Shown here one piece after another: positions 47,411 to 59,162 of a stretch of 64,000 nucleotides of DNA (positions are counted from its first letter, which is position 1; each line of letters begins with the position of its first letter). A program made the translations under genes and the position numbers. The DNA is from Colocasia esculenta (lineage: Eukaryota; Streptophyta; Magnoliopsida; Alismatales; Araceae). The stretch covers positions 3,038,001 through 3,102,000 of the forward strand of contig CM024753.1 in the NCBI GenBank assembly GCA_014218235.1, read 5' to 3'. The notes under the pieces are model-generated. The model was not told the origin of the DNA, did no database searches, and saw nothing but the letters and a program-made list of their open reading frames with translations.

Positions 47411-48903
47411 TCACATAGCTTCAAAAGAACCAACGCCGCGAAGGGAAACCCCACAGGCGCGGGGAGCTTTCTGATCATCTCCGACCAGCTGCTTCAGGTT
47501 GATGGGGGCGGCGTAGGCCAGGTCTCCACTGTAGAAGACCTCGCCGGCATACTTGACGACTGCATAGGTGGGGTGTATTTGATCCCAGAAGGCATACTCG
47601 CTGCGGTTGGAGCACAACCTTGACGTCGGTGAGCAAGGTGTAAGCTCTACTTCGCCGTTCACCAACGCGACTTCACCACAGCAGGGTTGGACCACGTTTT
47701 TCAACCCTGTGACAAAAACTCAAATTAAAGTGAGAATCACGGTTTAGAAATATTTAATACATGTGTGTTGTGATACTTTGAAAAAATTTTAAGTTAGCAA
47801 CAGTTTTGAAGGTAAGGTTTGTGAATTGTACTGTGGCTCTCACCGTATTTCTCAGGATTGCTAGTCGCATCTACGATCACAGCGTACGTATTCCCGATGG
47901 AATACTTCATCCCCGGCAGAGTCGAGCTGAGTTCCCCCAGCATCGCGGCCTCGGCATCGTTGAACGCTTGTGCGTAGAAGTTTATAAATTGCTCGATGGG
48001 TCCATTGTTCAGGACCTGCACAATCGGGATTCTCCCCCCATCCGGGACGTTGGCGACCGCAAACTTTCTGCCTCCAAGCTCGTACAGTTCCTGCCAAAAA
48101 ACATGCTTGGGATCCTTGGCCTAAGATAATAACGAAGCAAATTAATTAAGATGTGATCGAAGATGTATATATATTAAGCCAGCGTATATATATGTTTTCT
48201 TTCACGTCTTGGCCATCCGTATGATCCTTCGCTGCCTCACCCTGAGCTGACTGCTGAACGTGGTGTTCATGTTGGCGACGAACTTTTCGACATTCAATAG
48301 GTCGTGTTCGATGACGTAACCCAAGTCGTTGGAGCCGCAGGTGAAGAGGAAGAGGGACTCGGAGAGCAGCTTTTCGTCGCGTCAGCGCCGATTTTCTTCT
48401 CCAGCAAAGTTTTCACGCTCTTGAAGTTGTCTATCTGCTCTCGCATGGTGAAGCACGTCTTAGTAGTGCCTGTGTCGTCCATGCACTGCAATGCCACAAT
48501 TTCAGCAGGCAATTAATTGTTAGCTAGAGGTATACAAAGCAAAACCCATCTTAGAGAAGGAGAGCTAGCCATAACCTCATATATACGTGCGCATAATAAG
48601 CGGGAGGAACTTAATTTTGTGGATGTGGGTACGTACACCAGCTTAATTAATGGAGTTATATATTGCTATTGAAGCGTGATTTATCTGTTACCAAATCAAA
48701 TTCTCATTTAATTTCTGTTCATCATTGCTTATATATTCAAAGACCAAAGTGCTTAATTCGATCGGCTGGTCCTGATCTCCTCTGTGAAAAACTTGGTGGC
48801 CGGCAGATAAACGTACGATGTTCCCAAGTCCGTACATGCAAACAGTCGATCGGAGGTCTTTATTTAATTCCGGCCCCCACATATGTACATGTCCGCGTGT
48901 TGG

Positions 48904-48934
<31 letters not shown>

Positions 48935-49568
48935 TATATAGGTCACCGACACATAGGTCAGAAATCCAACAAACAATGGTATCATGTATGCATGGATCCG
49001 GATGCTTTCCAAATGATATGTATATGCCGGTATCAGCTTTGGCCGGTGCTGATATATCAAAACTGTGTTCTTGTTGTATTGTGGCTGTTAATTTGCACCC
49101 AAGGCTAGCCGTACGTGTGAAGATGATTTAATTTGTCATATGGTCGTACGTAATAGATCGGAGTACAAACTTGTTAGCCAAATAATTATTCCAAATTTAT
49201 GATTAGCCATTGCAGTACTTCTCCATGCCTGCAAATTAAGGGTAAGACGTTCTGAACAGTATTGTAGCTAGACATGAGGGGGAACTCAAAATAATTAAAA
49301 ACAATTTCATGTTCAACTTGTGCTCTTATACCTCGAGCAAAATGCCGGATCCACCTGACGCGAAGTTTACCCCTTGCTTTACCGAGAGATTTTCCTCTGT
49401 CACGTCGACAAAAGGTGGCGGGCTTTGGTCGAAACCTATTTGTTTTGCTGCAAAAGTAGTACTGTTAGAAAGATTAAAGAGCTGGAAAAGAAAAATAAAC
49501 GTTAAAATAAATAACTAAACTGTTCAAGATCTAAGTGAAGATAAGAACAAATTAAGTAATTAGTATTG

Positions 49569-49622
<54 letters not shown>

Positions 49623-49910
49623 GCATCATCTAGATCTGCATGTATATTAATTACCGATGACGTCGACGAAGTTGTAGCCGTTGGTGAACCTTCCCGTGGC
49701 CACGCCGCCGGGGAAGTCGACGCCGTAATGGGCGAAGTTGGCATGGAAGCCGTCGGGCAGGGCGTTGTTGTTTCCCACGTCGGACAGGGAGTCGCCGAAC
49801 GCAAAGATGGGCGGCGGGTTAGCTGCATGGGCTGGAAAGATGATCATAGCAGCAGCCAAGGAGATGGCGAGGACAAGAGAGGAGACAGTCGTGCTCACAA
49901 CTGGCGCCAT
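47411..49910 (-). pseudogene. GELP3: GDSL esterase/lipase with one frameshift
   Basis: Third tandem copy, same five-exon plan: 49655-49910, 49332-49447, 48241-48485, 47844-48090 and 47411-47706. The ATG (49910), signal peptide, FAFGDSLSDVGNNN, GVNFASGGSG, FTCGSND (in the shifted frame) and FWDQIHPT are all present, and all splice sites are GT-AG. In exon 3, after residues GADATK, an A-run at about 48377-48381 is one base short, so the frame leaves the family sequence and meets a stop some 30 codons later. Allowing for the lost base, the gene would be 386 residues. A TATAAATA box lies at 50002-50009, 92 bases upstream. It is either a young pseudogene or a functional gene with a sequencing error in the homopolymer. 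Confidence 0.88.
48904..48939. repeat. (AT)n microsatellite in GELP3 intron 2
   Basis: Alternating TA over about 36 bases with one interruption. A second run of about 44 bases is in intron 1 at about 49570-49615. Confidence 0.85.
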
Positions 49911-50001
49911 TGGGATATATCAGATATATGGCCTGAGGCAGAGCTACTATAGCTAGCAAGCTCTCTTCTGCCACTGCCTCTGCTCTTGCTCTCATCCCTG
50001 G

Positions 50002-50009
50002 TATTTATA
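50002..50009 (-). promoter_or_regulatory. GELP3 TATA box
   Basis: TATAAATA on the minus strand, 92 bases before the ATG, with a CT/GA microsatellite (50042-50090) directly upstream. The arrangement is the same as in GELP2. Confidence 0.68.
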
Positions 50010-50041
50010 GACCTAGCTTGCCATGTTAAGAGTGCATGAAA

Positions 50042-50075
<34 letters not shown>

Positions 50076-50090
50076 ACTCTCTCTCTCTCC

Positions 50091-51171
50091 ATGCAGACAC
50101 CGAGTCACAGATGACAATTACGTTTATATTGACGTTGATATGCACACGTAAAGCCAGAAAATTAAGACAACACGTACGAGTCCAACTTTTTTTACTAGTA
50201 GACAATACGAGCACATGCGCCGAACATGGGCGGCGTCAAATAATTAATGGAGGGGGGGAACCGATGGTGCAATGATTGATCCGCGCCACGCCACGAAAAT
50301 TCACGAGAAAGTCATCTATTGCATGCAGGGTGTGATTAATCAGTGCCGTACCGTCTATATATATTGTAGTCATAGTTTAATCTCACATCTAAATAAACGT
50401 AAGTGTGTTCATGAACAAGGCACCTATATCTCTTCCCTAAAAAAGACCTATTTCTAAGAAAAAAAAGGATAAAAATTCGAACAAGGGCTTATATTTCTCG
50501 AGATAGACACACTGAAATTTCACATAATATGTAGCACCATATGTGGAAAAATAAACAAAAAGTCATATGAGACACCTTTATCTTCACTATATATAAAGGG
50601 GGTTGTATACAGACATACTTAAGTCTTAGATCCAAAATAAGTGAAAATAAGTATATACTTATGAGCAAAATATATACCTCTTTTCCTGCCCACTTTGTTA
50701 AGGAGATACCCCTCGGCTAACCCTTCCCCAAGGTTTGAGGAGGGGGAAAACATTATCTAAGAGTACCTCCGGTTATTCTGGGTTATCCTTAGATAACTCT
50801 ACCTCACCTCGTGAGGTGTGGTAGGAAAGATTAACCTTGGTTAACCTTTTTTGACAAAAAGAATAAAAAAAATGTTAAACTAATATGTTAATACTATTAC
50901 ATTTATGTACCTCCTGAAATGTGCAATTTTTTTTACCTTTTAATTAGAATAGTTAGATTTAAGAGGAAGGGGTAATTTTTTCACCCCATTTCTACCTCAA
51001 AAAATTTGAGGGGTAGCAAAGAGAGAAGTGAGGGTGTAGGCACACACCACTCCTCTTGAGGTGCACCAAATACTTCTCAAACAAATATTACTTTCACGTC
51101 ATGCATGGCATGCATAATATATGTGTCCAAATTATATAAAATATGATGTGTATGGAACGAGGAGGCGGATG
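50091..51171. other. GELP3 upstream region, no recognised gene
   Basis: AT-rich. At 50690-51065 several CCTTCCCC / GAGGGGG and ACCTCA / TGAGGT words in both orientations resemble the 9030-9300 region and suggest a decayed inverted-repeat element, but its ends are not clear. Confidence 0.4.
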
Positions 51172-51660
51172 TCAATCCCACCCTTTACTGATCCACTTGG
51201 AAAGACTGCAAGTATTACTCATATATATATTTTTAGACTTTTCACCTAATTAAAGGCATATCGGCCCCTAAAGCGAAAGTTAATTGCAGAAAAATGTATA
51301 CTTCGTTTACATGAATTGGTTATCCAAAGTCCTTGCAAGTAAACTTCTGTCTAAGTATATTTCCATAAGATATATATTTCAACCTTTTCTACATCACCGA
51401 TTAAGAGATTTTGATATATAATTTCTTGATGAAGAGCAATGAAAAGATTGTTGTAGTTGTTGAAAAAATATCGTTCCTTAAGCGTTGGCCCGCATAGTAC
51501 AATATGTGGTCGAAGAAACATCGACCATGCATGATTGGACTTGCACATGCACAGTCAAAAAAAAAAAAAGTAGAGGAAATCATCCAACGTCTGGATCGTA
51601 GAGTGAACGGAGTGGGAGGACATTGCCTCTTTCCTAATTAATATCTAAAACAATTCAAAT
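51172..51660. repeat. 0.5-kb segment duplicated at 59163-59998
   Basis: From CCACCCTTTACTGATCCACT to GGACATTGCCTCTTTCCTAA it matches 59163-59998 in the same direction. The other copy holds an extra 0.33-kb insertion. Minus-strand frames in both copies read KSNHA...FLRPH and related words, but both are short and I do not recognise them. Confidence 0.8.
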
Positions 51661-51682
51661 CTTCCAAAAAATCTTCTTAATT

Positions 51683-52090
51683 CACTACAAGGGAAGTGAG
51701 ATTTGTCAACAACTTTTTGTTAGCGGCTACAAAAAATCGTTGATATATAATATATGTGTCAACGGCTAAGAGAAGCCGTTGATATATGTCAACATATGTC
51801 AACGGCTGCCGATGATCGTGGACATAAACTTAACATATATCAGCGGCTACAGAGGTCGTTGACATAAGATTAACATATGTCAGCGGCTTAGTGTAGCCGT
51901 TGACATATGTTGATCATATGTCAACGAACTCGTGCGGCCATTGACATAAAATTAATATTTGTCAACGGCTATTCTAAGTGGTTGACTCCAAGTAGCCGTT
52001 GACATATATTAAAATTTGGTTAAAAAAAGAAACGGACCCACCCACCCGCCCTTCCTTGCTCTCTCCCCTTCCCGCCCCCCTACTTCTGCG

Positions 52091-52129
<39 letters not shown>

Positions 52130-53746
52130 CTCATCACCACCCCGGCCTGTACCTCTCCCCGGAACAGGGGCGAGGAGCGGTACGCTCCCCAGATCTGAAG
52201 CTTGTGGAGAGAGGCGTCGGTGGATCTCGCCATCGCGTTCTACCCTTCTTCGTCTGCGGGGGCTGGCTCGGCAGATCGCGGAGATGGGGATCTTCGACAA
52301 GCAGCTACCCATGGACTACCTCCGGTCCGAGAAGATGATCTTCGTGCAGCTCATCATCCTTATGGAGTCCGCGCACAGGGCGATCACGTACCTCGGTGCT
52401 TGGATTCGCGTTGTGGACGTATATCTGTGGGATCTATATGCTATTTCACGTTTTCCACTATTTTCTGTTTGAATTCGCCATAATTGGGGTTGGTTGGTGT
52501 CGTTCGTGTTCTTGATCTATAGGCGGATCAGTAAATTCCAAAGAAGACGCGGAGATTAGTTTCTACTCCAATTCCATCCGGACGGGTCGCAAGAAGATTA
52601 AGCCACCTGGAGCAAGCGGTGGGCGCGGTGCCAGCGGTGGGAGCAGGTTCTACGTGGAGGCCGACATGAAGGACCACGAGAAGCTCTACGGCGCGCTGGT
52701 GGGGTGCAAGTGCAGGCTCAAGTTCGCGTTCAAGTGTAACCTCTCTGCGCATAAGAGGATCCAATCGGAGTGTTTGGAAAAACAACCGGCCGTGAATCCC
52801 CACAGCTGGAAGAGTGGCGTCTCCAGGAGATCAGATTCCATAGTTGGGAACATTTGAAGGGAAGAAGAAGGGAGGCTGTATGCAAACTGATGCACGCCCC
52901 TCCCAACTCTCACATCTTTCCCATGTGTATTTTGCTGCTGTGGAATCTGATATGCCTTGCTCATTCTTAATTCCTTTGTTTTTGCTGCTGATGATGATCT
53001 GAGAAATCTTCACAATTTCCCTTCCGGTGTTCATGGCGTCCTGTTTCATGGCTTGCACGTCAGAATTCTTTTTTTCTTTTACCCAGCTCTGTTAGAATAC
53101 GACACCATCCATTTCGTTGATCTGTGCTGTTCTGTTCGAGTTCTCAAATTTTGTACTGCTCTTCTGGGACCTAGCGGAGCTAGAGCGGGGCGCCGATGCC
53201 AACGTGAGGCCCTCCTTCTATGCCAGCAGCGGCCCGACGTAGCGTCAGGCCGGCGGGCTGGACTGCTCCGTCGATCTGAAGCTGGGAAGGTTAGACTTCG
53301 GATCCTCCTCCTCCCTTGACAAATGCAGGGACCAGACGAGGACCTCCACGACGACGGCTAAAATTTGAGAAACAGGAGGAAGGTCACCGGTGGATGCAGG
53401 TCACCCGCCAGGCAGAGGAGAGGGGGAGAGGGGAAGCAGGACCGGGGGACAGGGGTTGCAGCAGGGCGGAGGTGGTGATGAGATTTAAAAAAAAAAATAG
53501 ACCGCTGACATATCTTCTTTTTGTCAACGGCTAAAATCTGTTGACATATCCCTTATATGTTACCGTCGCTGACATATATCTAATATGTGACGGTTTATTA
53601 TAATCGTTGACAAACATAAGTCGACGACTCATTTGTCAACAGATGTGTCAACGGCTATTAAGTCGCTGACATATGTCTATGTCAACAGACTTACGTCTTT
53701 TGTCAACGGCTATTAGCCGCTGACAAATCCCACTTCCCTTGTAGTA
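51683..53746. mobile_element. Non-autonomous CACTA (En/Spm) element, 2.06 kb
   Basis: The left end is CACTACAAGGGAAGTGAGAT and the inverted right end TACTACAAGGGAAGTGGGAT, with one change in the first base. Both ends carry dense subterminal repeats GTCAACGGCT / AGCCGTTGAC (about 51750-51990 and 53500-53730), as expected of CACTA transposase sites. No transposase is encoded. The 3-base target duplication is not clear. The middle (52030-53460) is GC-rich and exon-like. Confidence 0.85.
52275..52860 (+). pseudogene. Exon-like cargo inside the CACTA element
   Basis: The plus strand from 52284 can be read MGIFDKQLPMDYLRSEKM, then IILMESAHRAITYLGAWIRV, followed by a GT donor-like site. After an AG at about 52522 another open stretch reads EDAEISFYSNSIRTGRKK, ASGGSRFYVEADMKDHEKLY and LVGCKCRLKF. 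Codon use is GC-rich, unlike the AT-rich ends, which suggests captured host exons. I recognise neither piece, and together they form no complete gene. Confidence 0.4.
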
Positions 53747-54149
53747 TATTTAACTAGATCTCTACCCGTGCGTTGCACGGTTTTTTTTTTCAAATATATT
53801 TTAATTGTATGCATGGGTGAAGATCATTCTTTGAAATATTTCTCTTAAGTGGTGTGATACTACTTGTAGAACCTGAAATGGAGTAATTTTGATGTAAAAA
53901 ATATTAGTTTGCAGAATATATGAAATATAATAAATTTTTTATATTTTCCTATATATTGAATTTAAGTACATTAACAAAATCCGTGTAAACAGTATGATAA
54001 AGATGAACAATGGTTACACATTCATTTATATAAAATTCTATTTGAAATCGAATAATAAGTTCAAACTCATAATGCATAAAGAAAGCGGCATAAAGAAAAT
54101 GTCATAAATTACATGCTAATTTTGTAAAAATATAGGAATTGAATGAATA

Positions 54150-55095
54150 GTAAATATTATAGCTCTGATTTTTTTAAAAGAAAATTAAACTAAGAAAGGA
54201 AAAACGAAAAAACATGAATGCACGGTGAGTGACTGTAGCGCCACAATAATTGCTATATATAAAAATACAATTTTTATGTTATCTTTTTTATATTTAAAAA
54301 AATAAATAAATAATAATAATATTATCCAATCAGATTTTAAAAAAAAATTAAACAAAGACAAAAAAAAGGAAAAACTTGAATGAACTGTTACTACTGTAGC
54401 GCTACAGTATGCTCACTGTAGTGCTGCATTCATATATAGAGTTACTTGCGTGTGCGTGATGGGTCAGTAGTTCTTTGTTCGAAGAGGAACAAATAAAAAC
54501 ACACTTTACACAATCTGCTCTTTATTTTAAAAAATAAAACTAAGAAAAAAAGTAAGCTACATCTTCAAAGAACATTGCTTACTATTTATTACTGTTACGC
54601 TACAGTGTGTTACAGTAATTTGTATCAAAATTTATAAATTTTTTAAATTATTTTTTTAAATACTATAAATCAAAACAATTAATTTTACACAATCTGATCT
54701 TCAGAAAAAATAAAATTAAGAAAAAAAGTTACATCTTCAATAAATAATGCTTACTATTCATTACTATTGCGTGTCTCCTACATTAATTTTCATCAAAACT
54801 TATAATTTTTTAAAATTAGTTGTTTATATTTTAAAAAATATTATAAATCTACACAATTAACTTGACACAATCTTATCTTTAGAAAAAAAATAAAAATAAA
54901 AAAAAATCAGTTACATCTTCAATGAATAGTGCTTACTATTTATTACGGTTGTGCTACAGTCCGTGCAAATTTTTTTTCTATTTTGTGGTAACACGATGAC
55001 ACCATTGGATGTCATGGAGTTGGTGACGATAACTTTTTAGATTGCATAGTTCGTGGACGTTAGTTTGCTTACTATTTATTACTGTTGCGCTAACA
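54150..55095. repeat. Degenerate tandem repeats of about 180 bp in the Helitron
   Basis: Phrases ACACAATCTGATCTT, GTTACATCTTCAA and GCTTACTATTTATTACTGTT recur in the same order with a period of about 178-182 bases (starts near 54508, 54686 and 54864). CGCTACAGT follows each unit. The palindrome ACTGTAGCGCTACAGT is at about 54402-54417. Confidence 0.75.
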
Positions 55096-55716
55096 GTGAT
55101 TAAAAAATGTTAGAATAATATGAAAAGTTTAGACGTTAACAACACAAAAAGGATAATAGATATTATCAATTTATGAGTAGAATATAAAAATAAATTATCT
55201 TAATTTCTAAAGTAAAAAATTGAAACAAAATTATAATTTATTTGTGTGCAATTCGAGTAGATCAAAAAAGACATAAACAATGGTTAGGTGACTACAGTAA
55301 TATCTGTTTATGGTATGAGTCTATACCCAGTGCGATGCAGGGAAAATTTTAGATATATATATATATATATATTATACATAAATATAATTATTTTAAATAT
55401 AAATAGAACAAATATATCCCCGTCGGCGAGGACACCATCACCCATATTGGAGGTTTCTCCATCACCAATCAAGACTCAAGAGCAAAGCGGAGGCGAGTAC
55501 TTGTATTTTTAAGATAAATAGAACGGCAAAGAAAAGTAAAAAATGCATGTGTAACTCAAGCAAATAAGATACAATACAATAATCATCATGAAACTAATGT
55601 GTTCGAACAAAGAACTACTAACCCAACTACGGGATCCAACAATAAAGGGAAGCACAGTGTGGCACTACGTGAAGATGAAAGGGGAAAAAAAACTTACGTC
55701 TCTTGCATGGTTCCCA

Positions 55717-56067
55717 TTATGGAGCATGTTTAATGGCGTCCACACAGACACCACGAAGGAAGCAAAACCATCTACGGACGTTGAGGGAGGGGGTGCACTT
55801 TGGGTTTGGAGGCCGGTGAGGTCGCCGTAGGCATTGTGGGTGACAGTCGGAAGCCGGCGCCATCGATGCGACGATGCCCACCACGTACACCTTGTCATAG
55901 GGAAGCGCGTTGTTGGTGTTCGACACCGGCTTCGACGACACCCTAATGGAGTCGGCGGAAAAAACCTGCACCCTCTTGGAGTCAGGGCTGAAGGCTAGGT
56001 GGTTCGCCCATCCGTTGTCGCCGCTGCAGAAGAGCTTCCTCAAGTCGGTGTCATTGGGGTGGATCAA
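55717..56067 (-). pseudogene. Captured fragment of a TolB/DPP6-like beta-propeller gene
   Basis: The frame contains MIHPNDTDLRKLFCSGDNGW, NHLAFSPDSKRV and SSKPVSNTNNALPYDKVYVV. These resemble the plant TolB-like or DPP6-N-terminal-domain-like protein pattern (HPNGTGLRKL, NHPYFSPDGK, ISAEPISNP, PYGEIF) recalled from memory. Only part of one or two propeller repeats is present, and downstream the reading becomes unrelated. It sits inside the Helitron in the element's own orientation, as is typical of Helitron gene capture. Confidence 0.55.
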
Positions 56068-56552
56068 ATAGAGGTCGGCAGGGGGTTACGTGAGCGGCCA
56101 CGGCCGGGCGACGTGGCCAGCCGCGACTGAGCGTGACGCCAGCGGTGGCGTGGGAGGCGGCCGGCTTGGGGGGCTCGCGACGGGGCGGCTGCAAGGGAGG
56201 CGGTTCGCGGACTGGGAGAGGGGGCGCGGTGTGGCTAGCCGCGTGCAGGGGCAGGGGGGGTTGACTGGGGCTTCGCGACGGGGCGGCTGGGTGTGCTGGC
56301 CGCGCGCAAGGGGGGGGGGGGGGGCGCAGGGGCGTTCGCGAACAGGGGCGGTGGGGGTGTGCTGGCGACGGTTTCCGGCGGCAGGGGAGGTGCGCCCAAG
56401 GCCCCACATAGCAGTGGTTGGTGCTTGGGGTTGGCTTCGCGGTGGAGGGATGCAACGATGGTGGGGTGGTCAGTGGAATTGGCAAAACTGGGGCTCCGGA
56501 AATGGAAGTGAGCAGGTGGGGAAGAAAGGGGCCTGGGTGTTACACACACACA

Positions 56553-56595
56553 CACACACACCACACACACAGAGAGAGAGGAGAGAGAGAGGAGA

Positions 56596-56652
<57 letters not shown>

Positions 56653-56668
56653 GAGAGAGAGAGAGAGC
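56553..56668. repeat. (AC)n and (GA)n microsatellites in Helitron
   Basis: A CA run of about 30 bases is followed by about 95 bases of AGAG repeat with small interruptions. More GA-rich tracts follow up to 57020. Confidence 0.92.
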
Positions 56669-57106
56669 CGTTCCATTCTCAAAAGCAACTGTTCATTCCA
56701 AACAGATGAAGTAGTTTGGTTTTTAAACATGAAAGAAGCAGCGGTTGGAAGGGGGTGAGGAGAGAGAACGCGGAGGGAGGAGAGAGAGTTGGGAAAGATT
56801 GTTTACGTGGGCAGAGAGAGTTGGTGAGAGGAGAGAGAAAGAGAGTGGGGAGAGAGGTTGTTGACGTGGCTTCGTAGAGAGAGAGAGAGCGGAGGTTGTT
56901 TTTTTGTGCATAGGGAAAGAGAGAGAAGGGGTGGAAAGTGCGATGGCAGTTGAGAGGAGAGAGAGAGAGAGAGCGGAGGTTAGAGAGAGATGATGGGAAG
57001 TGCGGTAGAGAGATAGAGCGGTGGTTAGAGAGAGAGTTGGGAGGGGTTGTTGAGGTGGCGCTCTAATATGACAGGGTCAGGATTGAGTTTTAGTAATATA
57101 TATAGA

Positions 57107-57689
57107 TGTTAATTATCAGTTTCTTAGACATTATTGTCACTGAATTCTGAGATGCCATGCATGAAAATGGGTACTGTTGAGCAATAGAACAAGCTATATC
57201 GAGGTGTGCAGAATTAAACTGGTTTTAATTTTCCTTTTCTTTTTTTCCCAAAGTAGCATGATTGTTGGATCTCAATCCAACAGTTTGGTGATCGAATATT
57301 CCAGTTAGCAGATGAAGCTATATATATATATATATATTATATAATGTCTTTTATAAAAGTATACTCACCACATAATCACATTTTATCGTCCACGTAAGTT
57401 GATGGGAGTTAACCTCGAACATTAACTAGAATACTCAAATACTAACCTTGCAAATAAAAAAATGCAAATCCGATATTTCAATCGATTTTGTTTTTAACCA
57501 TACATACGTATACATAATTAAGCCAGGGAATATTTATGGGCACGTATTATTGCCCAACTTACATGCACGTTTTTTCTTGCATCTGCCTCCACTAGCTATC
57601 ATGGTCCCTGCTGCGCTGGCAGTGGTATATACGACATGCCAAATTAATTGCCAATACCCACCTAATTTCCACTTTCCACGTTAGTGCAT
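57107..57689. other. No recognised gene between Helitron and duplicated block
   Basis: AT-rich, with a short AT microsatellite at 57320-57342. Open frames are short and unrecognised. Confidence 0.4.
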
Positions 57690-58735
57690 GTGGCATATTG
57701 TTGTCCTGATCTCCACCATGGCACTAGATGGTGAAGGCGAGAGACAAAATTGGAGCATGCCTGCATGGTTAAGATATATACAATTAATGGTACTTAACTC
57801 ATGCACGTATATACCCATGAAAATCTCTTTTACTAAATCGTGATATTGACATCTAAGACGCCTATGGAGGAGGGATCCAAAAATGAGGCTACATGATGGA
57901 TCACATGCAATCTTATATAGAGAGATCTGATAGTGTCGGCCGCTGTCACATTTTCGTCTGCTCCACTTGTGGCAGACTCTACAGTATCAACCTTTGAATT
58001 TCAATCGATCTTTAGTTGGGATCCGAAATCTATTAGGCCTTTCTCTGCAGCAATGGGGCTAGAATTTTGTGTGCTGACTGAATTGAGACAATCTTTGGGA
58101 TACTAGCTTCTAAGACAACTAGCAAGAGTTGAGATCAGTTCTCTTGTTAGGTCTCCAGACATGGAGGAAGAGCTATGATAGACCTCAAAGTCTGTTGTTG
58201 GATGGACTCAAAACTGTTATAGTCGGATTCTGACTGTTGATGTGCGACTTGATCTGAATTGATTACTTCTCAGCCTGACCCTTCAATTCCGAGGCTAACG
58301 CTGCTTAATGGATTGATGGCACCCAGTAGACATGGGCGGGCTCAAGCGGGGTGTCAGATCTCATGTAGGACTCTAAGATCGATTTGATTTGATTATGGAT
58401 TCGATTTGATTTGTTAAGAAATAGAATATTATTGAGAGTAAGAGACGTATGAAAAGAGTAAAGTACGATAAGAGCAGTATGGCAAACAAAACAGTATGAG
58501 GCTTCAAGTACTTTCTACTAGTGGCAAATGATTGAGTCTGTATTTTAAGTTCTTATTAGATGGTTTTGGTAAGCAAATAAAGTCAAGAATTGAGTTCAGC
58601 TAGGGTCAGAATGGTAGCATGTATGGAAAGGGTTAAAGGTAATAATGAGAGCAACATCAGTAAAGTGTTTTGACAAGTATCTGATATAATCAGAGTAGCA
58701 CAGCAGAAGCATGAAAGATTTATGACTTCCAGGAG
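57690..58735. repeat. Second copy of the 15745-16890 segment
   Basis: Same orientation as the first copy, from CATGGCACTAGATGGTGAAG to GATTTATGACTTCCAGG. It lies distal to the GELP3 unit as the first copy lies distal to GELP1, which suggests that the block belongs to the ancestral duplication unit. Confidence 0.75.
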
Positions 58736-59162
58736 TGTGGCTTGTAGCGTAGTTGTTTTAGTTGCTGTGTGGACTGGTATTTCTGTACCAGTCCTGTGGT
58801 TTCCTTTACTCTTTGGGAGTAGTGTTAGTTGGTGTGTTTAAATTTAATTGCAGCTGAATTACGTTTACTATTAGCACGTTTTGCTTCAATAGCTCTTCGG
58901 TGAGTGTTGCCGGTGAGACCGTTTATAGTTGAGGTCTTAATTTCCTTTGTAGTTCAGGTTGTTGCTTGTTTTGGGAAGTCTCTGCTGAGCGTGTGACATT
59001 TTGAGGCTCACTCCCTTATAGTTTCTTTCAGGAGTTAGTAATGTGTTGAGCTTACAGTGACGTTGTGGTAGACTTGTACCACCAGCAGTTAAACTTTAGT
59101 TATTGTTATGTGAGTCTTGCTCCTTCGGAGTATGCTCTAAGTAATTATTTTTTCTCTTGGAC
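58736..59162. other. T-rich stretch between two duplicated blocks
   Basis: Absent from the GELP1-side copy. It includes the hairpin ACTGGTATTTCTGTACCAGT (about 58770-58789) and GT-rich text resembling a LINE 3' region, but no tail or target duplication confirms this. Confidence 0.35.

Larger units (their letters stand above)
53754..57106 (-). mobile_element. Helitron (3.35 kb) with gene cargo
   Basis: On the minus strand the 5' end is TCTATATATATTACTAAAAC at 57106. The 3' end is a hairpin CCGTGC-AAC-GCACGG followed by GGTAGAGAT and CTAG at 53754, with an A and T as flanks. The 3' end is nearly that of the Helitron at 4789-5207. No Rep-helicase is encoded. Contents from 5' to 3' are AG-rich microsatellites, a GC-rich block, a TolB-like gene fragment and AT-rich tandem repeats. 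It lies 7 bases from the CACTA end. Confidence 0.82.

Noticed and set aside
47861..48097. Plus- and minus-strand frames overlapping GELP3 exon 4
   Set aside because: They are shadows of the lipase exon in other frames. The family-matching frame is the one ending at the splice donor at 47842-47843.
56086..56758. Long frames on both strands in the Helitron GC-rich and AG-repeat part
   Set aside because: Low-complexity reading of GC-rich and (GA)n sequence. No domain is recognised and opposite frames are equally open.
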